Assembly (NCBI RefSeq): GCF_037948395.1
Contig: NZ_CP149940.1
Coordinates: 868,001-932,000, forward strand
Origin: Serratia nevei
Lineage (GTDB): Bacteria; Pseudomonadota; Gammaproteobacteria; Enterobacterales; Enterobacteriaceae
Length of the DNA: 64,000 nt
Direction of reading: 5' to 3'
Both the position numbers and the translations under genes were made by a program. Shown in pieces: positions 1 through 8,469 of this stretch (its first letter is position 1; each line of letters opens with the position of its first letter). The notes beneath the pieces are model-generated. The model saw nothing but the letters and a program-made list of their open reading frames with translations. It was not told where the DNA came from and ran no database searches.

Positions 1-738
1 CAGCGCCAGCATTTTCGGGACATAGATTGACGTTTCACGCGGAAGCGACAGCGCCCAGAAATTGGTTGGCTTACCCTGGCGTTTGTTTGCCTTCACCGCT
101 TGCATCACGCGGCCTTCACCACTGTTATAGGCGGCTACGGTCAATAACCAGTCGCCGTTAAACATGCGGTTCAAGCGTTGCATCATGTTAAGCGCAGCGG
201 TTGTCGAGGCGACGACATCGCGTCGACCGTCATACCACTGATTGTTTTTCAAACCATAATTGCGACCCGTTTGCGGCACGATTTGCCATAGCCCTGCGGC
301 GTTGGCACTTGACGTGGCGTGTGGGTCAAAAGCGCTCTCCACTATGGGTAGCAGTACCAGTTCCATCGGCATATTACGTTTCTTAATCTGCCCGACTATC
401 CAGTACATGTACGGCTCTGCCCGTAATGTTACATCGTGGAGATAGCTCTTACTTTTTAAGTACTTTCTTTTCTGATCACGGATCCGGGAATTTTCCGGAA
501 CCTCCATCTTCAGCTCGTCGCTAATGAAGTTCCACAGGTCCTGTTGCGCGGCGGGACTGTTGTTATCCAACCACCGCGCCGAGCTCGCTCGGCCATTTGC
601 TGTGTACTCTCCTGCTTCACCATCTTGACCAGCCGAAGACAAACTCTGTGCATGCTGTTCTGGCGCCGGTGCGTCCTGCCTGGACGACTGGCAACCCACT
701 AGCAAGACTGAGGCGAGGAATATCGCTTTAGCCTTCAT
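1..738 (-). CDS. mltD: Membrane-bound lytic murein transglycosylase D (partial, N-terminal 246 residues)
   Basis: Outer-membrane lytic transglycosylase that cleaves the MurNAc-GlcNAc bond of peptidoglycan with 1,6-anhydro product formation. The reading frame starts at the ATG at 738 and runs off the left edge, so the C-terminal LysM repeats lie outside. Seen directly: a lipoprotein signal ending LLVGC (Cys16), then the SLT domain with the catalytic-Glu motif VESAFDPHA, the AAGLWQIVPQTGRNYGL block and AAYNSGEGRV, all family hallmarks. It is divergent from nothing and lies just upstream of gloB on the same strand, as in E. coli. Identity is very likely; only the C-terminus is unseen. Confidence 0.95.
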   Translation of the reverse strand, partial: MKAKAIFLASVLLVGCQSSRQDAPAPEQHAQSLSSAGQDGEAGEYTANGRASSARWLDNNSPAAQQDLWNFISDELKMEVPENSRIRDQKRKYLKSKSYLHDVTLRAEPYMYWIVGQIKKRNMPMELVLLPIVESAFDPHATSSANAAGLWQIVPQTGRNYGLKNNQWYDGRRDVVASTTAALNMMQRLNRMFNGDWLLTVAAYNSGEGRVMQAVKANKRQGKPTNFWALSLPRETSIYVPKMLAL

Positions 739-809
739 GTGTGTGTCAATGTAGTTGCTTAAAAGACGAGCAATAATACTTTGCTTCGCCAAATAACACA
801 ACTAAAAGC

Positions 810-1565
810 TTAGAAGTTATCTTTCCGCAGGCGTAATTCGGAAAAAACTGAATGAAGGCTTTCTGGTGGTGAATTAAAGCCTAATTTCTTTTGTAAATCA
901 GCGTCATGGCAACGTAAAAACAGGTTAATTTTGCGCTCTAATTGCAATGTGGTCGGCACGCTGGCTTGGCCTTTTGCCCTTAACGCTTCAACATGTTGTT
1001 GATATGTTTCAATCTCTCGATCTTCCGGCAAAATAGCCCGCGCAAACTTAAGATTTGAAAGAGTATATTCATGCGCGCAGCAAATTAAGGTGTTATCGGG
1101 AAGTTGCGCGAGTTGTTGAAATGAGTCGTACATTTGTTTGGCGGTGCCTTCAAACAGCCTGCCGCAGCCGGCAGAGAACATTGTGTCGCCGCAGAACAGA
1201 TAAGGGGCACTATAGAATGCCACATGGCCTAACGTATGGCCGGGGACGGCGAACGTCCTGTAATGGCGGCCATCGATGTCAAAGGTGTCGCCGTCGCGGA
1301 CGATGTGATTGGCGCCTTTGTCTGCGGTTTCTTGCGGCCCATAGACGGCCAGGCCGGGATACTGGGCCACGATCTGCGCCACGCCGCCGACGTGATCGTG
1401 ATGGTGGTGGGTCAGCAGGATCGCCGCCGGCACCAGCTGCAGGCGCTGCAGCGCTTCGAGCACCGGCTGCGCCTCACCCGGATCGACGATAATGCAGCGT
1501 CCCTGCCGGTCATCCAATAACCAAATGTAATTGTCCTGGAAGGCGGGAATGCTGATAAGATTCAT
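810..1565 (-). CDS. gloB: Hydroxyacylglutathione hydrolase (glyoxalase II)
   Basis: Hydrolyses S-D-lactoylglutathione to D-lactate and glutathione, the second step of methylglyoxal detoxification in the cytoplasm. The 251-residue protein has the metallo-beta-lactamase dinuclear site THHHHDH at residues 52-58, a second His in VPGHTLGH near 110, the bridging Asp in [16 protein letters not shown] and the last His in CAHEYT near 166. Length equals the usual family size. It is divergent from yafS with 44 bases between the two starts, the same arrangement as in E. coli. Confidence 0.97.
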   Translation of the reverse strand: MNLISIPAFQDNYIWLLDDRQGRCIIVDPGEAQPVLEALQRLQLVPAAILLTHHHHDHVGGVAQIVAQYPGLAVYGPQETADKGANHIVRDGDTFDIDGRHYRTFAVPGHTLGHVAFYSAPYLFCGDTMFSAGCGRLFEGTAKQMYDSFQQLAQLPDNTLICCAHEYTLSNLKFARAILPEDREIETYQQHVEALRAKGQASVPTTLQLERKINLFLRCHDADLQKKLGFNSPPESLHSVFSELRLRKDNF

Positions 1566-1609
1566 GGTGTACCTCTCGTTGGCAACGGCTTGAAAGAAGA
1601 TAATAAATC

Positions 1610-2329
1610 ATGAAACCAGCCCATACTCTACAAAAGCTCACCGGCCCGCAGTCCTGGGCGGCGCTGCCGTGGGGGGAGTACTATCGTGAAGCGCTCGAGC
1701 GGCAGTTGCAACCCTGGTGGCCGAAGCTGTTCGGCTTCCATCTGCTGAAGATGGGCATGCTCAGCGCCGAGCTGGCCACGGACAAATGCGCGATTTCCCA
1801 TCAGGTCAACGTAGGGCTGGAGGGCGAAGGGCTGCAGGTGATCGCCGATGCTTATCAACTGCCGTTTGCCGCCAAGTCGGTGGATGCCTGCCTGTTGGCG
1901 CATACGCTGTCCTACGCGGACGATCCGCACCGCATGTTGCGCGAGGTGGACAGGGTATTGATCGACGACGGCTGGTTGGTTATCAGCAGCTTCAATCCGT
2001 TCAGCCTGTTGGGATTGGGCAAGCTGGTGCCCGGATTGCGTCATCGCCAGCCCTATGTCAGCCGCATGTTTACCCAGATGCGGCTGCTGGATTGGCTTAG
2101 CCTGCTGAATTATGAGGTGCTGCACCAGGCGCGTTTTCACGTGCTGCCGTGGCATCGCCAGGGTGGAAAATTTTTATGCACCCATTTGCCGGCGCTGGGC
2201 TGCATGAGCGTGATTGTGGCGCGCAAACGCACCTTGCCGCTGACGCCCACGCCGATGAAACTGGGGGCGAGAAAACCGTCTCTCAGCCGCGCGGTGGGCG
2301 CGACCAAGAGCTACCGCAAACTGCCTTAG
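1610..2329 (+). CDS. yafS: Class I SAM-dependent methyltransferase YafS
   Basis: Predicted cytoplasmic SAM-dependent methyltransferase of 239 residues; the substrate is unknown. The Rossmann-type core is visible: an acidic loop after the second strand ([10 protein letters not shown]), then the [30 protein letters not shown] stretch typical of Methyltransf_11 proteins, followed by [13 protein letters not shown]. The glycine-rich motif I is weak, the region around [12 protein letters not shown] taking its place. Divergent from gloB and convergent with rnhA, whose stop codon overlaps its own by four bases. Synteny with E. coli yafS supports the name. Confidence 0.88.
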   Translation: MKPAHTLQKLTGPQSWAALPWGEYYREALERQLQPWWPKLFGFHLLKMGMLSAELATDKCAISHQVNVGLEGEGLQVIADAYQLPFAAKSVDACLLAHTLSYADDPHRMLREVDRVLIDDGWLVISSFNPFSLLGLGKLVPGLRHRQPYVSRMFTQMRLLDWLSLLNYEVLHQARFHVLPWHRQGGKFLCTHLPALGCMSVIVARKRTLPLTPTPMKLGARKPSLSRAVGATKSYRKLP

Positions 2330-2793
2330 GCTTCCGGTTGATAACCGACGTCTTCCTGCGTCGGCTTGCCGGCCGCTTCGCGCGCCAGCACGTCACAACG
2401 TTCGTTCTCCGGGTGGCCGGCGTGGCCCTTGACCCATTCCCATTTTACCTCGTGGCGCTGAATGGCCAGATCCAACCGCTGCCACAGATCGACATTCTTG
2501 ACCGGCTTTTTGTCGGCGGTTTTCCAGCCGCGCTTCTTCCAGTTATGGATCCAGCTGGTGATGCCCTGGCGCACATACTGGCTGTCGGTGCTGAGCGTCA
2601 CGGCGCAGGGTACGGTCAGCGCTTCCAGCGCCACGATCGCCGCCATCATTTCCATGCGGTTATTGGTGGTCAGACGAAAACCCTCGCTGAAGGTTTTTTC
2701 CGTCTGCTTATAGCGTAATATCGCACCGTAACCCCCAGGGCCGGGATTGCCAAGGCAGGAGCCATCGGTGAAAATTTCTACCTGTTTGAGCAT
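2326..2793 (-). CDS. rnhA: Ribonuclease HI
   Basis: Endonuclease that degrades the RNA strand of RNA-DNA hybrids, removing R-loops and Okazaki primers. I start it at the ATG at 2793, giving 155 residues, exactly the E. coli length; the frame stays open far upstream through antisense dnaQ and the tRNA, but that extension is not a gene. Seen: the [17 protein letters not shown] block with Asp10, the NNRMEMMA block with the catalytic Glu, [11 protein letters not shown] with the second Asp, and [14 protein letters not shown] with the last Asp. Divergent from dnaQ as in all enterobacteria. Confidence 0.98.
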   Translation of the reverse strand: MLKQVEIFTDGSCLGNPGPGGYGAILRYKQTEKTFSEGFRLTTNNRMEMMAAIVALEALTVPCAVTLSTDSQYVRQGITSWIHNWKKRGWKTADKKPVKNVDLWQRLDLAIQRHEVKWEWVKGHAGHPENERCDVLAREAAGKPTQEDVGYQPEA

Positions 2794-2865
2794 CTCTGGT
2801 AGACTCTTCCTATCAGTTTTATAAAAGCCAAGTCTGACATAAACGAGCGCTGTGAGCACTGCAAT

Positions 2866-3609
2866 ATGATCTCTACAACCACCAGACAGATTGTCCTCGA
2901 TACCGAAACCACCGGTATGAACAAGCTTGGGGTGCACTACGAAGGGCACCGCATCATCGAAATCGGTGCGGTGGAGGTGATTAACCGCCGCCTGACCGGG
3001 CGCAATTTCCACGTTTACATCAAGCCGGATCGGCTGGTGGATCCGGAAGCTTACGGCGTACACGGCATCAGCGACGATTTCCTGGCCGACAAGCCGACCT
3101 TCGATCAGGTTGCCGACGAATTCCTCGACTTTATCCGCGGCGGCGAGTTGGTGATCCATAACGCGGCGTTCGATATCGGCTTTATGGATCACGAATTCCG
3201 CATGTTGCAGCAGGGCATCCCGAAGACCGAGACCTTCTGCACCATCACCGACAGCCTGCTGATGGCGCGTCGCCTGTTCCCGGGCAAGCGCAACAACCTC
3301 GATGCCTTGTGCAGCCGTTATGAGATAGACAACAGCAAGCGTACGCTGCACGGCGCATTGCTCGATGCCGAGATCCTGGCGGAAGTCTATCTGGCGATGA
3401 CCGGCGGTCAGACCTCGATAGCGTTCCAGATGGAGGGTGATACCCAGCAAAACGACGCCGCGCAAGAAATTCAGCGCATTGTCCGCCCGGCGACCGCGAT
3501 GAAAGTGGTCTACGCCAGCGACGAAGAAGTGAAGGCGCACGAGGCGCGTCTGGATCTGGTGGCGAAAAAGGGCGGCAGCTGCCTGTGGCGCGGTGCGCCG
3601 GCCGAGTAA
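2866..3609 (+). CDS. dnaQ: DNA polymerase III epsilon subunit, 3'-5' proofreading exonuclease
   Basis: Proofreading subunit of the replicase core (alpha-epsilon-theta). DEDDh exonuclease motifs are intact: ExoI LDTETTG with Asp12 and Glu14, Exo[16 protein letters not shown], and Exo[17 protein letters not shown]. The linker carries QTSIAF near residue 182, matching the E. coli beta-clamp binding motif QTSMAF with one conservative change. The 247-residue length is standard. The C-terminal segment after that motif would bind alpha. It shares a 72-base divergent promoter region with rnhA and is followed by tRNA-Asp. Confidence 0.98.
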   Translation: MISTTTRQIVLDTETTGMNKLGVHYEGHRIIEIGAVEVINRRLTGRNFHVYIKPDRLVDPEAYGVHGISDDFLADKPTFDQVADEFLDFIRGGELVIHNAAFDIGFMDHEFRMLQQGIPKTETFCTITDSLLMARRLFPGKRNNLDALCSRYEIDNSKRTLHGALLDAEILAEVYLAMTGGQTSIAFQMEGDTQQNDAAQEIQRIVRPATAMKVVYASDEEVKAHEARLDLVAKKGGSCLWRGAPAE

Positions 3610-3692
3610 CGGCATTGTTGCACGAAAAAAACGCACCGGATGAACCTTCGTTGAAAAACTGTGCAAACGGTTCATTTGGTGAGAAAAAGGCG

Positions 3693-3721
3693 TTGACGGA
3701 ACCGAGAGGCGTCCGTAATAT
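3693..3721 (+). promoter_or_regulatory. Sigma-70 promoter of tRNA-Asp
   Basis: A -35 box TTGACG (3693-3698) is followed after 17 bases by a -10 box TAATAT (3716-3721). The region after the -10 begins GCGCCTC, a GC-rich discriminator of the kind seen at stringently controlled stable-RNA promoters. Transcription would begin near 3728, about 26 bases before the mature tRNA. Confidence 0.75.
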
Positions 3722-3753
3722 GCGCCTCGTTCCCCCGCAAGAGGGAATGGCGC

Positions 3754-3830
3754 GGAGCGGTAGTTCAGTTGGTTAGAATACCTGCCTGTCACGCAGGGGG
3801 TCGCGGGTTCGAGCCCCGTCCGTTCCGCCA
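3754..3830 (+). tRNA. aspV: tRNA-Asp (anticodon GTC)
   Basis: A 77-base tRNA gene with encoded CCA at 3828-3830. The acceptor stem pairs GGAGCGG with CCGTTCC (one G-T pair), the anticodon stem is CCTGC/GCAGG with GTC at 3788-3790, and the T arm carries GGTTCGAGCC. It is nearly identical to E. coli tRNA-Asp and sits after dnaQ as aspV does. The gene content to its right is not that of E. coli, so this is a boundary of variable DNA. Confidence 0.98.
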
Positions 3831-3838
3831 CTATTCAG

Positions 3839-3875
3839 AAGCCCTGAGTTAGCGATAACTCAGGGCTTCGTCGTT
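3839..3875 (+). terminator. Intrinsic terminator of tRNA-Asp
   Basis: A perfect 13-base-pair inverted repeat (3839-3851 with 3856-3868, AAGCCCTGAGTTA) closes a four-base loop GCGA. It lies eight bases after the tRNA. The following tract CGTCGTTTCT is only moderately T-rich. Confidence 0.8.
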
Positions 3876-3936
3876 TCTGCTCTCTGCAAAACGGTGCGGC
3901 CCAATAAACGGGGCCGGCAGACCGGCCCATTATTCC

Positions 3937-6177
3937 TCAGAACAACACCGAGTAGTTCAAGCCGAAGGTACGTCCGCGGCCTTTATAACTGTACAGCTCA
4001 GGCGAGCCGTAGGTCGGGCTGTACAGGATCGGCGCGCGTTGGCCCCAAACGGTGGTGTACTCCTTGTCCAGCAGGTTTTCCACGCTGAAGCTGACTTTCC
4101 CTACCGGCAGGGTATAGCTGCCGAGGAAATCGAGAGTGTTGTAGCCATCGATTTTGCGGCCCTGGGTGGAGTTGGCCTTGGTGTAATCGCCGTCGTCCGA
4201 CACGTCGAAGGTTTGCTGCGACTGTAAGCGCAGATTCCAGTCGCCCGGCGCCCAGCCGACATAAGCGGTGACTTTCGATGGGCTGGCGGTATCCACCACC
4301 AGCTTCTTCCATTCGCCGTTGACCTTGGTTTCGGAACGGATAACGTTGAAGTTGGTGCCGGCGCTCCAGTCGCTGTTTTCAAAGAAATAATCCACCGCGC
4401 CTTCCATCCCGTAGATGCGGCGCTTGTCCGCATTGACGTTGATGGTCATGTCGGTTTTGTTGATGGCGATGCTCTTGTCGGACAGCGAATAGTAGGCGGC
4501 GATTTGCGTGCGCAGGTTATCGCCGGTATAGCGCCAACCCAGCTCGAAGGCATTGACCTTGATGCCTTCCAGCTTGGAATCGCCGACGTTAACGCTCTTC
4601 AGCAGCCGGTAATGGCCGCCGTTCAACGCGTAGGTGCCGTTGCCGTAATACTTGCCCGGGTCCGGGATCTCGAAGCCCTGAGAGAAGTTGAACCAGGTTT
4701 GCTGGCGATCGGTCAGGTGCGCCAACAGGCCGGCGTTGAACAGCGCGTTGTTGTAGTCGGTTTTCCCTCCCGGTATCGCGTCGGCGGACGTCGCGGCGCC
4801 GGTGGCGATCGCCTGCTGTTGGTTATAGCCGACGAAGTCGTCAATCTTGTTTTCGGTGTACTGGTAACGCACGCCACCGCTCAGGGTGAAGATCGGGTTG
4901 ATGTCGTAGCTGGCCTGCAGGAACGACGCCAGGTTGCTGGTGGTATAGCTCGGGTAGCGGCCGGTATTGTAGGCGTTCTCCAGCGTCATGCCGCCGGACT
5001 GTTGCGCCTTCGCCAGGTTGAAGAACTGTTGGTTGGCGTTGAAGCTCTCATGCTCGGCGTCGAGACCGTAAGTCAGCGTCAGTGCATCGACAGGCTTGCT
5101 GTTTAACGTCAGCTTGCCGCCGTAGAAATCGGTTTTTTGCTGCGAAGCGCCAATGCTGCTGACGTAATAGTTCGGCGCTTTGCCCGCCAGCGTCGGGAAC
5201 GGGTAGAAGGTCAGGGTTTCGTCGCGGTAGTAGACCTGTGCCACCAAATCCTGGCCGAGGAAATCGGTGTTGGAATACTGCAGGTTGATCAGATGGCGTT
5301 CGGTGCCGGGGATACGGTCGGAATTTAAGTTGCCGCTGTTGTATGCCTTGGCGTTGCCGGTCACCGCCGCAAAGTTCTCTCCCAGGAACAGGCCGTGATC
5401 GCCGTCGGATTGGCTTTTATAGTATTGAGTGGTCAGTTGCAGCTGTTGGTGTTCGTCGATGTTGAGGGTGCCGGTGCCCATGACGTCGAGGCGATCGGAA
5501 TACTGCAGGCCGGTTTGGGTATTGTCGATCAGCACCTCGTTGCCTTTGCCGTCGTACCAGCCACCGTAGCGTTGGTAAGAAACGGACAGGCGTCCCGAGG
5601 CGTTGTCGTTGCCGCCGCTGACCGCCGCCGCCACGTTCTCGTCGTGATCGTTATGGCTGCCAAAGCCGGTTTTACCGCCGATCTGCAACTCGACCTGCTG
5701 TTCCTGTTGCCCTTTTTTGGTGACGATGTTGATCAGGCCGCCGGTGCTGCCGCCGCCGTACAGCGAGGTCGCGCCGGAAATCACCTCAATATGATCGATA
5801 TTGAACGGATCGATCGAATCCAACTGGCGGCTGTCGCTGCGCGATGAATTCAGGCGTACGCCGTCGATCATCACCATCATCGAACGGCCGCGCATATTCA
5901 TGCCATAGTTGGTGCGGCCCTGGCCGCTGACGTCCATACCGGGGATCAGCTGCGCCAACATGTCTTTGATCTCTTTACCGCCCTGAACCTGCTGTTCGAT
6001 CTCTTGGCTTTCGATGACCCAAGTGGTCTGCGCCATTTCCGCCGCGCTACGGTGCGAACGGCTGGCGGAGACCACCAACTGCTCTTCGTTGCCGGCTTTC
6101 TGATCCTCTGCCCAAGCCGCCGGCGCAAGCATTGCCAGCAGACAAGGGTTCAATACCCAAAGGTGTTTGCGTTTCAT
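3937..6177 (-). CDS. iutA: TonB-dependent ferric siderophore receptor, IutA (aerobactin receptor) type
   Basis: Outer-membrane gated beta-barrel that imports a ferric hydroxamate siderophore using TonB energy. The 746-residue protein has a signal peptide ending near AAWAE (about residue 24), a TonB-box-like segment EEQLVVSASR, a plug domain with TTWVIESQEIEQQ, MNMRGRSMMVMIDGVRLNS and ISGATSLYGGGSTGGLINIV, and a barrel ending in the aromatic GLNYSVLF. From memory it aligns with E. coli aerobactin receptor IutA over the whole length, including the C-terminal RGRTFGLNYSVLF. No iucABCD synthesis genes occur in the window, so uptake of a siderophore made elsewhere or by others is the inferred role. 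Divergent from the ViuB-type gene. Confidence 0.9.
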   Translation of the reverse strand: MKRKHLWVLNPCLLAMLAPAAWAEDQKAGNEEQLVVSASRSHRSAAEMAQTTWVIESQEIEQQVQGGKEIKDMLAQLIPGMDVSGQGRTNYGMNMRGRSMMVMIDGVRLNSSRSDSRQLDSIDPFNIDHIEVISGATSLYGGGSTGGLINIVTKKGQQEQQVELQIGGKTGFGSHNDHDENVAAAVSGGNDNASGRLSVSYQRYGGWYDGKGNEVLIDNTQTGLQYSDRLDVMGTGTLNIDEHQQLQLTTQYYKSQSDGDHGLFLGENFAAVTGNAKAYNSGNLNSDRIPGTERHLINLQYSNTDFLGQDLVAQVYYRDETLTFYPFPTLAGKAPNYYVSSIGASQQKTDFYGGKLTLNSKPVDALTLTYGLDAEHESFNANQQFFNLAKAQQSGGMTLENAYNTGRYPSYTTSNLASFLQASYDINPIFTLSGGVRYQYTENKIDDFVGYNQQQAIATGAATSADAIPGGKTDYNNALFNAGLLAHLTDRQQTWFNFSQGFEIPDPGKYYGNGTYALNGGHYRLLKSVNVGDSKLEGIKVNAFELGWRYTGDNLRTQIAAYYSLSDKSIAINKTDMTINVNADKRRIYGMEGAVDYFFENSDWSAGTNFNVIRSETKVNGEWKKLVVDTASPSKVTAYVGWAPGDWNLRLQSQQTFDVSDDGDYTKANSTQGRKIDGYNTLDFLGSYTLPVGKVSFSVENLLDKEYTTVWGQRAPILYSPTYGSPELYSYKGRGRTFGLNYSVLF

Positions 6178-6211
6178 CGTTATTTCCCAGGTGATATTGT
6201 TATTACTCTAT

Positions 6212-6260
6212 TTTTGAGAATGATTCTTTTATCAATAACGTTTCTTGTTATCAATAAAAT
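6212..6260. promoter_or_regulatory. Possible Fur-binding region between iutA and viuB-type gene
   Basis: In the 229-base AT-rich divergent spacer, GAGAATGATTCTTTTATC (6216-6233) contains the inverted repeat AGAAT-G-ATTCT and matches about half of the 19-base Fur consensus. Immediately beyond, the ten-base sequence TTATCAATAA occurs twice as a direct repeat (6229-6238 and 6248-6257), 19 bases apart. Iron control of this gene pair is known for relatives; the exact Fur site here is inferred. Confidence 0.5.
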
Positions 6261-6406
6261 CATGATATGATTTTTTGCGATACATTAACGTAATTAATTA
6301 GTTTTATTAACATTTTATCCGCTGCACGATCGCGCACTCCACGCCGTCAAACGGTAGCCGATCGGCCATACGTATAAGCGACAGCCGTTGCCGGAGAATC
6401 GAGAAC

Positions 6407-7285
6407 ATGTCCGCCAGCTACAGAATTTTTGATATCACCTTGAAAAGCAAAACGCTGATTTCACCTTCGCTGGTGCGCTGCGTGTTTGAAGGTGCGGATA
6501 TTCATCGGATGAAGCTGGAAGCGCCGGATCAGCGCATCAAACTGTTGTTCCCGGCGGAGGACGGCAAGATCCCGCAGTTGGTCAACGGCCCGGACTGGTA
6601 CGGCGATTACATGGCGATCCCCAAAGAACAGCGTCCGGTGATGCGCACCTATACGCTGCGTGCGCTGCGCTGTGAGCAGAATCAGATGGACGTCGAATTC
6701 GTGCTGCATGGCGTGAACGGCCCGGCCTCCGCTTGGGCGACCCACGCCGAGCCGGGTGACGCCCTTCAGACGGTCGCTCCCAACGCTGACTTCGACGGCG
6801 ACAGCGGCGGCTACGAATGGGTGCCGCCGGCGCAGTTGCAGCAGGCGCTGTTGATCGCCGATGAGACGGCGGTGCCGGCGGCGATGGGTATTCTGGAGCA
6901 GCTGGCGCAGCAGGCCAATCCGCCGCGAGTGCAGGCATTTTTTGAGGTGCCGGTGGCGGGGGATTGCCTGGATTTGGCCCGTTTCCCGTTCGCCGAGGTT
7001 TACTGGCTGCCGCGTGACGTGGGCCACCAAATGGCGCATGGCACGCTGCTGGCGGAGGCGGTGCGCCAGCGGGTCGTTATCCCCGCGTCGGCGTGTGCGC
7101 AGGCGCAGTCCCTGGCGGAAAGCAGCCTGAGCGATGAGGTGTTGTGGGAGCGTGCGGCCGGCGGTAACGCTTTTTATGCCTGGGTGGCGGCCGAGTCTTC
7201 CACGGTGAAAACGCTGCGGCGTTATCTGATCGGCGAACGCGATCTGGATCGCGCTACCGTCAACTTCATGGCCTATTGGTGCTGA
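6407..7285 (+). CDS. viuB: Siderophore-interacting FAD-dependent ferric reductase (ViuB/SIP family)
   Basis: Cytoplasmic flavoprotein that reduces imported ferric siderophore so that iron is released. The 292-residue protein has the FAD-binding motif RTYT at residues 80-83, the nucleotide-binding stretch LLIADETAVPAAMGILEQL near 148, and a C-terminal RRYLIGERDLDRATVNFMAYW that is characteristic of SIP proteins. It is divergent from the IutA-type receptor, so receptor and reductase form one iron-uptake pair. Other family members are named YqjH or SIP; the symbol is by similarity. Confidence 0.82.
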   Translation: MSASYRIFDITLKSKTLISPSLVRCVFEGADIHRMKLEAPDQRIKLLFPAEDGKIPQLVNGPDWYGDYMAIPKEQRPVMRTYTLRALRCEQNQMDVEFVLHGVNGPASAWATHAEPGDALQTVAPNADFDGDSGGYEWVPPAQLQQALLIADETAVPAAMGILEQLAQQANPPRVQAFFEVPVAGDCLDLARFPFAEVYWLPRDVGHQMAHGTLLAEAVRQRVVIPASACAQAQSLAESSLSDEVLWERAAGGNAFYAWVAAESSTVKTLRRYLIGERDLDRATVNFMAYWC

Positions 7286-7421
7286 ACGCGCGGCCCTTTT
7301 CCGGCATTGACGCGGGAGAAGGGCATGCCGCTGCCATTCCCCACCCACGAATAATTGCTTGCCAGCGGGTAGTTCGACCGTGCTATGTTCCGCTGAAACG
7401 AAGGTTACAGCGAGAACGATA

Positions 7422-8261
7422 ATGCAACGGTTCGACGAACGCCTGCGCCGCGACTACCCACAGCTGACGCCACAGGAGCAGCGGGTGGCCGACTTCATTT
7501 TCGATCACTATGACGATTTGATCGGTTACAACAGCGCCGAGCTGGCGCGCCTGAGCGGCGTTTCCAAAGCCACGGTCAGCCGCTTGTTCAAACGGCTGGG
7601 CTACCCCAACTACCGCGCCATGCGCGATGAGCTGCGCACCCTGCGCCAAAGTGGCATGCCGCTGACAGACAGCCGCGATGCGGTGCAGGGCGATACGCTG
7701 CTGGCGCGGCACTGTAAGCAGGAAATGGCCAATCTCACCCGCTGGGTAAAGCAGATCGATGCGGTGCAGTTCAGCGCGGCGATCGCCGCACTGGCGCAGG
7801 CGCGAGGCGTAATGCTGCTGGGGCTGCGCAACAGCTATCCGGTGGCGATGCACCTGCGCCAGCAGCTGATGCAGGTGCGTGAACAGGTGCTGTTGGCGCC
7901 GCAGCCGGGGCAGACGCTGGCAGAAGATCTGGCGGGGCTGACGCCGCAGGACGTGGCGGTGGTGGTGGCGTTCCGTCGCCGGCCGCGCCAGATAAAGGCA
8001 GTGCTGGCGCTGTTGCAAAGCCGCGGGGTGCCGACGCTGTTGATCTGTGAACCGCAGGCGCAGGCGTTGTTCCCGTTGGCCAACTGGCATTTGACCGTGC
8101 CGCTCGACAGCGTGTCGGCCTTTGACAGCTATGCTGCCGCCATGAGCCTGGCCAGCCTGCTCAGCAATGCGTTGCTGCATGAGAGGCTGGCGCAGGGGCG
8201 GCAGCGCATTCATCACGTCGCCGAACTGTTCCAGGCGCTGGACGAACTGGAGCTGCGTTAA
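7422..8261 (+). CDS. MurR/RpiR family transcriptional regulator
   Basis: DNA-binding regulator of 279 residues from the ATG at 7422; a start at 7359 is possible but lacks a family-like N-terminus. The N-terminal HTH_6 domain spans about residues 1-77, with ELARLSGVSKATVSRLFKRLGYPNY as the helix-turn-helix. A SIS sugar-isomerase-like sensing domain follows at about 110-250 (GVMLLGLRNSYPVAMHLRQQL). It lies 200 bases upstream of and in line with the aminotransferase/allantoate amidohydrolase pair, so it probably controls purine-derived nitrogen use. The ligand is not evident from sequence. Confidence 0.85.
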   Translation: MQRFDERLRRDYPQLTPQEQRVADFIFDHYDDLIGYNSAELARLSGVSKATVSRLFKRLGYPNYRAMRDELRTLRQSGMPLTDSRDAVQGDTLLARHCKQEMANLTRWVKQIDAVQFSAAIAALAQARGVMLLGLRNSYPVAMHLRQQLMQVREQVLLAPQPGQTLAEDLAGLTPQDVAVVVAFRRRPRQIKAVLALLQSRGVPTLLICEPQAQALFPLANWHLTVPLDSVSAFDSYAAAMSLASLLSNALLHERLAQGRQRIHHVAELFQALDELELR

Positions 8262-8330
8262 GCACGGCAGTTCATTTCCCTTCTTTCACCTTCCGCCGTT
8301 TAAGGCGGATCGGTCACCTCATTTTGTTAC

Positions 8331-8375
8331 TTTGGTTTCATTAATTGACCATAAGAATCTTTTGTTTCAATTGAA
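8331..8375. promoter_or_regulatory. Candidate operator repeats upstream of hpxJ-hpxK
   Basis: The spacer before the aminotransferase gene holds a perfect ten-base palindrome TTCAATTGAA (8366-8375). About 30 bases upstream is a related element, GTTTCATTAATTGAC (starting near 8335). Two similar half-sites at about three helical turns would suit a dimeric regulator such as the adjacent RpiR protein. Binding is inference only. Confidence 0.35.
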
Positions 8376-8469
8376 TCCCTATCGGGAGTAGGCTGTTGGG
8401 CAGCAAACAAACGTCATGTCGACGCTGACGGCATAACTCAATAACTTACTAAGCTGACAGGGAATGAAC

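Noticed and set aside
3754..3830. Possible attachment-site duplication of tRNA-Asp
   Set aside because: I looked for a second copy of its 3' end within the next 8 kb and saw none; no integrase is present either.
2794..3831. Long upstream extension (to 501 codons) of the rnhA frame, beginning antisense to tRNA-Asp
   Set aside because: The extra part is antisense to dnaQ and the tRNA. Proteins starting [16 protein letters not shown] are a well-known spurious product of reading tRNA genes backwards; RNase HI itself is complete at 155 residues.
8293..8308. CCGCC/GGCGG hairpin after the RpiR gene as a terminator
   Set aside because: Five-base stem without T tract; it may even sit within one transcript of regulator and hpxJK.
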